From: Candidatus Lambdaproteobacteria bacterium
GTDB lineage: Bacteria; SAR324; NAC60-12
Direction: 5' to 3'
NCBI GenBank assembly: GCA_012964265.1
Contig: DTUH01000213.1
Location: 27,438-35,522, forward strand
Length of the DNA stretch: 8,085 nucleotides
Below are positions 1-5,787 of this stretch, piece by piece (the first letter of the stretch is position 1; each line of letters starts with the position of its first letter). Made by a program: the position numbers and the translations under genes. The notes under the pieces are model-generated. The model made no database searches and had not been told where the DNA came from. It saw nothing but the letters and a program-made list of their open reading frames with translations.

Positions 1-1611
1 CAAGGATTTGTCAACATAATAAACCGGAAGACTTTTTTGAAATCCGGAAGGAAAAGGATTTTTCAGCCACTCAAAGAATTCCGGAGTGTTTTTTTCGGGA
101 CGTAAAGCCAAAATTGCAGCCAGACTGTTCAAGGCGCATTTCAAACTATTTCCGATAAATACCGGATGGGTTCCATTTCCGGAGTACATTTTAGCTAAAG
201 CAATGATGTGTCCTGATTCTTCGCTGCCTATTGCAAAATGATTATTCCGTTGCTGAGATGCATTGTCGTACGCACTTTTCACCAGTTCATCACCCATGTT
301 ATCGCGGACCCATTTTTCCAGAGACATTATGGTACGCGTTGCAGACAAAACGTCAAATTTGGAATCTATTACCATCTTCTCCAACTTTGAATTTGCCTCC
401 TCCAACATAATCCTGAATTCCGGAGCAGTTATTTTGTTTAGATAAAAATTTTGCTTGGCCTGCCAGTCATAAAAGCAGGCCTGCCACAAAATCCATTTAT
501 CACCAACCGCACACTGCATGGTTTCAAATCCAGCCTTCTGAGCCGCCCGCGTTGCTTCCAAATCACTTTCGACCGTATTCACAAACAAAGGCGCCTTGTG
601 CCAATTATAGTTTCGTTGAAGCAGCTTAGCCTGAAAATAGGCCAGCACATCACCTCCAAGTACTAAAATTCGGTCCTGAAACGGTTCATAGAACAATAAA
701 AAACAGCGATCACCGTCACCATCAAATACAAAACCCAGAACGAGGTCAGAACTATTTCGTATTTCATCTTTTTGTTCCTGTCCTTTTTTCAACATCTGAT
801 GCAAAGTTTCGTAGCCAGAAAATAAACCATTTTGTATTTCATCCGCAGAAATAAAAGCCACTCCCTCAAGGTCAGCTACTCCGGAGCGCAGGTTGATACC
901 GTGAGCAGGGTCAGTATTGGTAAATATAAAATCGGCAGAATAATCTTTCAGCAAGTCCTTGATTATAGGAGAAAAAGCACCATTTGCAGAATCAACAATT
1001 ATAGTAGACCCAGCTAAGCTATCACCGCTCAACCAGTGATTTTGTGGATCCGCCATAAATTCTATAAAAAACTTCCGTGCAACATGGTGATCATTGCGCA
1101 GCTCTCCCAGCATAGGCGAATTCCGCAAATCTTGATAATTTATACTCAGACAGCGTTGCGTTAAACGTTTGTCATCTTCCGGAAATAATTTCATATTGGA
1201 ATACCCCAGAAAGATTTTAATCCCATGTTGGTCTGCAGGATTATGCGATGCAGTTAAGACGAAAGCACATGCAGCTCCAACGTGTAGTTGGTAAAGGGAA
1301 ATCGCCGGAGTAGGCAAAATCTCTACAACCACCGCAGTCAGCCCCGCCTTCCTTATTCCGCGCACGGCAGCTTTATTACAATGACCACTTAAATCTCTTG
1401 GATCCCAGCCAATTACAACGAGATCCGTTGCTGATGCAAAATCGACTTCCAGCAATTCCAGACAATAGGCGTAGGTATATAACTCAAAAAATTCTTCAGT
1501 CAGTACGCCTTCATTAAGTAAGGCCGAAATCGGTTCCAAACTGCTACAATCTTCTAAACAACAGACTGGACCGCGAATGCCATCCGTTCCCTGTATTCGC
1601 TCAACTTTCAT
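1..1611 (-). CDS. Alpha-D-phosphohexomutase (phosphoglucomutase/phosphomannomutase family), 3' end off window
   Basis: The enzyme should move a phosphate between C6 and C1 of a hexose phosphate through a phosphoserine in the cytoplasm. I translated 537 uninterrupted codons from ATG 1609-1611 to the left edge. Family landmarks appear in order: QGTDGIRG near the N-terminus, the phosphoserine loop TASHNP with Ser122, the metal loop FDGDGDR at 296-302, VGDKW at 369-373, and the sugar-selecting loop GSEESGH at 462-468. The C-terminal phosphate-binding domain lies mostly or wholly beyond the edge. An in-frame TAA at 1645-1647 and no other ATG in between fix the start; no good Shine-Dalgarno is visible. 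It is much longer than GlmM (about 445 residues): roughly 75 extra residues lie between VGDKW and GSEESGH and about 35 between TASHNP and DGDGDR. Lying next to glmS and a GlmU-like gene, it may act as the phosphoglucosamine mutase; phosphogluco- or phosphomannomutase activity is equally possible. The family call is firm, the substrate is not. Confidence 0.92.
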   Translation of the reverse strand, partial: MKVERIQGTDGIRGPVCCLEDCSSLEPISALLNEGVLTEEFFELYTYAYCLELLEVDFASATDLVVIGWDPRDLSGHCNKAAVRGIRKAGLTAVVVEILPTPAISLYQLHVGAACAFVLTASHNPADQHGIKIFLGYSNMKLFPEDDKRLTQRCLSINYQDLRNSPMLGELRNDHHVARKFFIEFMADPQNHWLSGDSLAGSTIIVDSANGAFSPIIKDLLKDYSADFIFTNTDPAHGINLRSGVADLEGVAFISADEIQNGLFSGYETLHQMLKKGQEQKDEIRNSSDLVLGFVFDGDGDRCFLLFYEPFQDRILVLGGDVLAYFQAKLLQRNYNWHKAPLFVNTVESDLEATRAAQKAGFETMQCAVGDKWILWQACFYDWQAKQNFYLNKITAPEFRIMLEEANSKLEKMVIDSKFDVLSATRTIMSLEKWVRDNMGDELVKSAYDNASQQRNNHFAIGSEESGHIIALAKMYSGNGTHPVFIGNSLKCALNSLAAILALRPEKNTPEFFEWLKNPFPSGFQKSLPVYYVDKSL

Positions 1612-1676
1612 ATCTTTGTTGGAAATATAAGGGCTGAAAGCCGGTTATTCATAAACGTCATTTTAATTAGCAGGAA

Positions 1677-1704
1677 ATTATAAGGATTCCGGGAAGGAAA
1701 GCAA
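1677..1704 (-). promoter_or_regulatory. Candidate sigma-70 promoter for the phosphohexomutase gene
   Basis: On the minus strand a perfect TATAAT (1677-1682) lies 16 bp downstream of TTGCTT (1699-1704), a weak -35 that begins right after the glmS stop codon. A start near 1665-1670 would give a leader of about 55 nt before the mutase ATG. The gap of 93 bp between glmS and the mutase is wide enough for an independent promoter. It contains no convincing terminator, only a small GGCT-GAA-AGCC hairpin at 1632-1642. The call rests on the -10 match alone. Confidence 0.4.
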
Positions 1705-3522
1705 TCAGCCGACAGTTACAGATTTTGCCAAATTTCTAGGCTTATCAATATTTCGGCCCAAGTCCAAAGCGGCGTAGTATGCAAACATCTGCGCCATAAT
1801 CATTTGTGCCATTGGCGCGCACAATGCACTCATCTGAGGCAATAATACTGCTTGATCGGTTACTGCCAGAGCGCGCTCATCTCCCTGAAACATGATTCCA
1901 ATCACCGTACCACCGCGAGCTTTAACTTGTTCCATAGCAATAAGAGTACGGTCATGCAAATCTTTTTGTTCCGGAAGGGGGACAAAAAACAGTGAGTGTA
2001 AAGCCGGTTCTACCATCGACAGCGTTCCGTGCTTGAGAAATCCGGCTGGCATTCCTTCAGCGTGCTGATAAGTAATCTCTTTCATTTTCAGTGCTGACTC
2101 CATGGCAACAGGATAATAAACGCCGCAGCCTAGGAACAACCAATGTTCTACATGACTGGTAGCCCGCGCTATGTTGCGAACGAATCCGGATTGTTCGTTG
2201 AGTATTTGCTCAACCATTTGCGGAAATAATTCCAAATCCCGCTGATGTTCTTGATAAACATCCAGTGTAATTTGCTGCCGCATCCGACCAAGTTCGAGGG
2301 CTACTCGCAGCATGATGAAAGTTTGAGCCAGGGCAGCTTTTGTGGAAACAACACAAATTTCCGGACCGGAACCCTGCATAATTACCTGATCAACCATCAT
2401 GCTTATTGCTGATCCCATCACATTTACAACTGCGGCGGTTTGCGCTCCATGAACCTTCGCATACTCCAATGACGATTTAGTATCATAGGTTTCTCCGGAT
2501 TGAGAAAGAGCCAGCACCATATCTCCGGATTCAACATTGACTACAGAAAACTCGTCAGAACTCAGCGCAGGGTAGTAGCGATCTGCCAAAGTTGAAAAAA
2601 AATACTGACTTATATTCGCCACATAATAAGTCGTTCCCACACCCATCAGGTAAGCTCGAGAAGATTCCGTAAACATTGTTGCCAAACCGGAAATCTGCCC
2701 CAACGGAATTTTCAACGCTTGCCGTACTGTCTGCGGTTCATCAAATATTTCCTTGAGCATGTAATGTGAATATCCCCCCCTCTTACTCGTTTCTACGTCC
2801 CAGTCAATGTGTAAAACTTTTTTCTCGACTAGCTCACGGGTTTGCAATTTCCGGATTTGATAGTCATTCTTACCTAAAACAACATATTCGCCATCATCCA
2901 GAACAACCGCCTTTCTGGTGTATTCCAAAAAAGCATTGAGATCTGATCCAACATAATTGCAACCCTCGCCCAGTCCGAGAAGCAAAGGCGACTCTTTTTT
3001 AACACAGTACAAATGATCCGGATCATGCGACGAAAGCATAACAATTGAAAATGAACCTTCGATTTGCCCTAGTGCTGCTAAAAAGGCTTTTTCTAAATCA
3101 TTGCAGTTCGAGTATGATTCCTCCAACAAGTTGACGAAAACTTCTGTATCAGTCAATGATTCAAAAACAACCCCATTTTTCAGCAGCCGCTCACGCAATT
3201 CCTGATAATTTGAAATAATACCGTTGTGTACAATTACAAATTGCCTGTTTGGAGACAGATGGGGATGGGCGTTTTCCTGTGTTACTCCTCCGTGTGTTGC
3301 CCAACGCGTGTGAGCAATTCCGATGCTCCCCTGCATTTGATCCAATTTTTCCAATGAGTTGACTTCATCAATTCCCCCAACATTTTTCCGCAAATCAAGC
3401 TCTCCTTGTCGCAGCATAGCCATTCCGCAAGAATCGTATCCACGATATTCCAAGTTGCGAATGGAGTTAAATAAATTTCTGCCAATATTTTCAGAATGAA
3501 CAATGCCGCTTATACCACACAT
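1705..3522 (-). CDS. glmS: Glutamine--fructose-6-phosphate aminotransferase (isomerizing), GlmS
   Basis: GlmS makes glucosamine-6-phosphate from fructose-6-phosphate and glutamine, the committed step to UDP-GlcNAc, peptidoglycan and lipopolysaccharide. The 605 residues match the family length (E. coli 609). Met1 is followed by Cys2, the N-terminal nucleophile of the glutaminase domain, which fixes the start. Glutaminase motifs are EYRGYDS (25-31), HTRWATHG (71-78), NG at 100-101 and DTEVF (125-129). Two SIS domains follow, with SQSGET (340-345) and STKA (393-396) binding the sugar phosphate. Glu482, His498 and Lys600 correspond by motif alignment to E. coli Glu488, His504 and Lys603. Oddities are GTT where GTS is usual (296-298), AGFLKHG where AGELKHG is usual (493-499), and a terminal Gly instead of Glu. 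All core catalytic residues remain, so it should be active. It starts 39 bp after the GlmU-like gene, so co-transcription is likely. Confidence 0.97.
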   Translation of the reverse strand: MCGISGIVHSENIGRNLFNSIRNLEYRGYDSCGMAMLRQGELDLRKNVGGIDEVNSLEKLDQMQGSIGIAHTRWATHGGVTQENAHPHLSPNRQFVIVHNGIISNYQELRERLLKNGVVFESLTDTEVFVNLLEESYSNCNDLEKAFLAALGQIEGSFSIVMLSSHDPDHLYCVKKESPLLLGLGEGCNYVGSDLNAFLEYTRKAVVLDDGEYVVLGKNDYQIRKLQTRELVEKKVLHIDWDVETSKRGGYSHYMLKEIFDEPQTVRQALKIPLGQISGLATMFTESSRAYLMGVGTTYYVANISQYFFSTLADRYYPALSSDEFSVVNVESGDMVLALSQSGETYDTKSSLEYAKVHGAQTAAVVNVMGSAISMMVDQVIMQGSGPEICVVSTKAALAQTFIMLRVALELGRMRQQITLDVYQEHQRDLELFPQMVEQILNEQSGFVRNIARATSHVEHWLFLGCGVYYPVAMESALKMKEITYQHAEGMPAGFLKHGTLSMVEPALHSLFFVPLPEQKDLHDRTLIAMEQVKARGGTVIGIMFQGDERALAVTDQAVLLPQMSALCAPMAQMIMAQMFAYYAALDLGRNIDKPRNLAKSVTVG

Positions 3523-3561
3523 TTTTTTGTCTTGCCGGGTTTTGAAAATTAAGTGTTTGAT

Positions 3562-4752
3562 TTAGAGAGTAATATTATCAGCAACGATTTTTCCGGACTC
3601 CACAATGGTGCCGGGTCCAAGAGTATGACGAGCTCCAATGGACACATTATCACCTATAAATACGCCGAGCTTCGTCAAGCCCGTTTCTACCGATTCAGAA
3701 TTGGCCATACAGGTGATTTGACTATAATCGACTGTGTGATTGACTGTCGTAAGTCCGGAACCAGATTTTACGTTTTCTCCCAGAACACTGTCTCCGACGA
3801 ATGAAAGGCGGCCGACGTCGTTGTTGCCAAACAGGACGCAGTTTTTCAACTCAGATCCATAGCCGACAATTGAATCCGGACCAATCGCGCTGTAATTGCG
3901 TATGAGGGAATTATTTCCCACGTACGAATTGGAACCTATATAACAAGGACCTTTGAGTACGGTTCCGGATTCAACAGTAACATTCTGTCCAATCCGGACG
4001 GATCCTTCAAGATGCACATGACCCAGCAATTTAGCGGTAGAATCAATCTCAGCAGTTTTCCATGAACTCATCAACATCCGATTTGCTTCCAAAATGTGCC
4101 AGGGATGAATCATATCAATCCATCCTTTTTCCCATAAACATGCCTGTAGTCCGCTGGTTTCAATCATTTTTCCGTAACAGTGGGAAATATCATTCTGATG
4201 CTCTTCCAACAAAGAAAAAATCTGCGGAAATAAAACAAACATTCCCGAAAAAACATAATTTGCCTGATTTGCCTGTGGTTTTTCCACCATACGGCTGATT
4301 TTCATTTCATGATCCAAATAGACATTGCCAAACTCCTTAGAAGACTCCGGCAAGGCAATCAGAGCAACTTCTCTATCCATCTCAGAGTAAGTTTGCAGAA
4401 GGGATAAAAAGGGGTTGTAATCAGTCAGTACGTCACCATAAACCAGCAGAAACGGTTTCTTTTCCAATGACGACTGGCAAAGGCTCAAGGCATGACCAAT
4501 ACCCTGAAGTTCACCCTGAACAATATATTCAAGATTCACCCCAAGTATTTTTCCACTACCAAAATACCGTCGGATAAGATCTTGCTGATGATTAACTACA
4601 AGCACAATATCGTGTATTCCTGCTTCCTTGAGAAAACAAATCGTATTTTCGAGGATATACTGTCCCGCAATTCGAATCATGGGCTTACAGCGAGTTTCAA
4701 TAAACGGACTCAATCGAGTACTCCGATTAGCCGCAAGAATAACTGCTTTCAT
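3562..4752 (-). CDS. GlmU-like sugar-1-phosphate nucleotidylyltransferase with left-handed beta-helix domain
   Basis: This 396-residue protein has the two-domain layout of archaeal-type GlmU or sugar-1-phosphate thymidylyl/uridylyltransferases. The N-terminal nucleotidyltransferase fold (about 1-225) begins MKAVILAA and has TRLSP (12-16), CKPM (22-25), LQGIGHAL (82-89), YGD (105-107), VEKP (156-159) and WIDMIHPWHILEANR (211-225). Hexapeptide repeats typical of a left-handed beta-helix run from about 240 to 390 (for example VRIGQNVTV, YIGSNSYVG and VFIGDNVSIG). The usual GxGTR nucleotide loop reads NRSTR (9-13), so both signature glycines are gone; the rest of the fold is intact. A good Shine-Dalgarno supports the start. 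Lying between cmk and glmS, it probably makes UDP-GlcNAc (uridylyl transfer, perhaps also acetylation). UDP-glucose, dTDP- or GDP-sugar synthesis cannot be excluded. It is clearly shorter than bacterial GlmU (about 456 residues). Confidence 0.88.
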   Translation of the reverse strand: MKAVILAANRSTRLSPFIETRCKPMIRIAGQYILENTICFLKEAGIHDIVLVVNHQQDLIRRYFGSGKILGVNLEYIVQGELQGIGHALSLCQSSLEKKPFLLVYGDVLTDYNPFLSLLQTYSEMDREVALIALPESSKEFGNVYLDHEMKISRMVEKPQANQANYVFSGMFVLFPQIFSLLEEHQNDISHCYGKMIETSGLQACLWEKGWIDMIHPWHILEANRMLMSSWKTAEIDSTAKLLGHVHLEGSVRIGQNVTVESGTVLKGPCYIGSNSYVGNNSLIRNYSAIGPDSIVGYGSELKNCVLFGNNDVGRLSFVGDSVLGENVKSGSGLTTVNHTVDYSQITCMANSESVETGLTKLGVFIGDNVSIGARHTLGPGTIVESGKIVADNITL

Positions 4753-4757
4753 GACAA

Positions 4758-4763
4758 CACCTT
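4758..4763 (-). promoter_or_regulatory. Shine-Dalgarno of the GlmU-like gene
   Basis: The minus strand reads AAGGTG five bases before the ATG at 4750-4752. It is the clearest ribosome binding site in the window; cmk and the mutase have none of comparable quality. It supports this start over any internal one. Confidence 0.6.
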
Positions 4764-4781
4764 GGTAAAAACCTTGATGGG

Positions 4782-4808
4782 TTTATAAATTATTGTTTGT
4801 TTCGTAAA
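4782..4808 (-). promoter_or_regulatory. Possible promoter for the GlmU-like/glmS genes
   Basis: TATAAA (4782-4787) on the minus strand follows TTTACG (4803-4808) with a 15-bp spacer, in the 198-bp gap after cmk. A start near 4775 would leave a leader of about 23 nt ending in the good Shine-Dalgarno. The spacer is short and the -35 weak, so this is a candidate only. It sits just downstream of the inverted repeat at 4816-4909. Confidence 0.25.
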
Positions 4809-4815
4809 AAATCTG

Positions 4816-4909
4816 ACCGCACAGTCATTTTCGACAGTAGGAAGAAATCTTAATGGTATTAGTGTATAAGCTTTTGCAAGATTTTTCGCCTCTGTCGAAA
4901 TGACACGGT
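4816..4909. repeat. Imperfect long inverted repeat, REP/BIME-like intergenic element
   Basis: The left arm (4824-4851) and right arm (4878-4904) are reverse complements with a few interruptions. GTCATTT-CGACAG in the left arm pairs with CTGTCG-AAATGAC in the right, with one bulged T. AAATCTT then pairs with AAGATTT, and an AGG/CCT pairing lies between them. A 26-bp spacer separates the arms. An outer ACCG/CGGT pairing extends the structure to 4816-4909 across a small internal loop. There is no T-tract next to the stem, so it does not look like an intrinsic terminator. The arms resemble the GTCATTTCGA...AGAAATCT palindromes I recall as dispersed intergenic repeats in Bacteroidetes and other genomes; that resemblance is from memory. 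In the transcript it would form a stable hairpin between cmk and the GlmU-like gene. Confidence 0.7.
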
Positions 4910-4950
4910 TTTAGGACTTTTTAGAAGTTCATCAATCATTGAACACCTGA

Positions 4951-5634
4951 CTAGCTGACCTCTATTTTTCCACCAACACAGGAAAGCAGATGCTCCAATA
5001 CCTGCGCCGCACTAAGAATTCCTGTATCGACTATTATTGCATCCTCAGCAGCCATCAGTGGAGCAACTTTCCGGTTTTGATCCTGAAAATCACGTTTACG
5101 CAGATCGACTAATATTTCTTCAAAATTTGCATTTTCACCACGTTCCCGCAATTGCAGCATCCGGCGTTTTGCGCGAATCTCCGGTGAGGCATCTACAAAG
5201 AACTTGAAATCCGCACCAGGAAAAACAACTGTACCTACGTCTCGACCCTCCAAAACAGCACCCAGGTAACTTGAGGACTTGCGTACTTCCTCAACCAGTG
5301 CCATCTGCTGTTTTTTCAGCACTTCTCTGATCAAGGGGAAACGACTGATTCTTGAAGCAAGCCCGGAAATCCGTTCTGTCCGTATTTCCTGCGTCACATC
5401 GTTATCATCACAAATTACTTTCTCATCTTTAAATACAATCCTTGTCTGATCACCCAGCTCTTCCAGAAGGTGATCACTTTCCGGACAACCCTGCTTTCCC
5501 CAGCGCCAAGCCAGGCAACGAAACATTGCGCCGGTATCAACGTACAAATAACCCAGTTTCTCCGCAAGCTGACGGGCAATTGTACTTTTTCCAACACCTG
5601 TTGGACCATCAATAGCAATGATTTTGAAATCCAT
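4951..5634 (-). CDS. cmk: Cytidylate kinase
   Basis: Cmk phosphorylates CMP and dCMP to the diphosphates with ATP, recycling pyrimidine nucleotides in the cytoplasm. The 227 residues are the normal length for the family. The N-terminus has IIAIDG and then the P-loop GPTGVGKST (10-18). YVDTGAMFR (31-39) matches the CMP-site motif, with Phe where Tyr is usual. The CMP-binding insert covers roughly 60-125. EGRDVGTVVFP (129-139) carries Arg131 and Asp132, and the lid has R181-D182, D185 and R188 followed by APL (191-193). The ATG at 5632-5634 gives the canonical N-terminus, although no Shine-Dalgarno is visible: the space where one would sit is largely taken by the parS site. The next gene starts 198 bp downstream, across the inverted repeat. 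It may share a transcript with its neighbours, but the gaps on both sides allow separate control. Confidence 0.96.
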   Translation of the reverse strand: MDFKIIAIDGPTGVGKSTIARQLAEKLGYLYVDTGAMFRCLAWRWGKQGCPESDHLLEELGDQTRIVFKDEKVICDDNDVTQEIRTERISGLASRISRFPLIREVLKKQQMALVEEVRKSSSYLGAVLEGRDVGTVVFPGADFKFFVDASPEIRAKRRMLQLRERGENANFEEILVDLRKRDFQDQNRKVAPLMAAEDAIIVDTGILSAAQVLEHLLSCVGGKIEVS

Positions 5635-5642
5635 AACATTTT

Positions 5643-5658
5643 TGTTTCACGTGAAACA
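5643..5658. promoter_or_regulatory. parS: parS centromere-like site (ParB binding site)
   Basis: The sequence TGTTTCACGTGAAACA is a perfect 16-bp palindrome and matches the bacterial parS consensus exactly. The symmetry extends to 18 bp (5642-5659). ParB/Spo0J binds this site, loads as a CTP-dependent clamp and spreads, and with ParA and SMC separates newly copied origins. In most bacteria parS sites cluster near oriC. This one lies between the TPR gene and cmk, with its right-hand end in transcription terms only 8 bp from the cmk ATG, so it is probably in the cmk leader. No second copy is present in the window, and parA/parB are not here. Confidence 0.92.
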
Positions 5659-5671
5659 ACCTCAATAATAT

Positions 5672-5699
5672 AATCTAAGAAGAACGTGAAAAAAATCAA
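5672..5699 (-). promoter_or_regulatory. Possible cmk promoter just upstream of parS
   Basis: On the minus strand TTGATT (5694-5699) and TAGATT (5672-5677) are separated by 16 bp, each matching the sigma-70 consensus at four of six positions. Transcription would start near 5664, placing parS inside the cmk 5' leader. A better -10 (TATATT) lies a few bases further on but at a poor spacing. The region is AT-rich, so chance matches are likely. Confidence 0.25.
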
Positions 5700-5720
5700 A
5701 TTACCACACTTGTTTCTCAA

Positions 5721-5736
5721 TCCCACCGTAGCGGGA
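5721..5736 (-). other. Short hairpin with UACG tetraloop in the TPR-cmk gap
   Basis: The minus-strand RNA would read UCCCGC-UACG-GUGGGA: a six-pair stem with one G-U pair, closed by a C(UACG)G loop, a member of the unusually stable UNCG tetraloop class. No U-run follows, so it is not a standard terminator. It could mark the 3' end of the TPR mRNA after processing, or be chance. Confidence 0.35.
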
Positions 5737-5787
5737 ATGCGACATCGTGTTTATAAGCATACTAGACAATAATTAACTTCCATCTTA

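Noticed and set aside
263..1017. Short plus-strand open frames at 263-445, 451-666 and 832-1017
   Set aside because: They lie antisense to the phosphohexomutase gene, whose minus-strand frame carries all family motifs; their translations show no domain pattern.
1..1611. Suspected pseudogene for the mutase because of its unusual length and insertions
   Set aside because: The frame is open through all 537 codons, and TASHNP, DGDGDR and GSEESGH are all in the same frame.
3523..3561. glmS ribozyme-riboswitch upstream of glmS
   Set aside because: The gap is only 39 bp, too short for the roughly 150-nt ribozyme, and upstream sequence is coding for a conserved beta-helix domain.
3553..4788. Plus-strand frames at 3553-3804, 4062-4298 and 4492-4788
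   Set aside because: All are antisense to the GlmU-like gene or its leader and show low-complexity or random-looking composition.
5415..5726. Minus-strand 103-codon frame overlapping the start of cmk, and a plus-strand frame at 5470-5673
   Set aside because: Both are out-of-frame shadows of cmk; the minus-strand one reads through parS and has no recognisable content.
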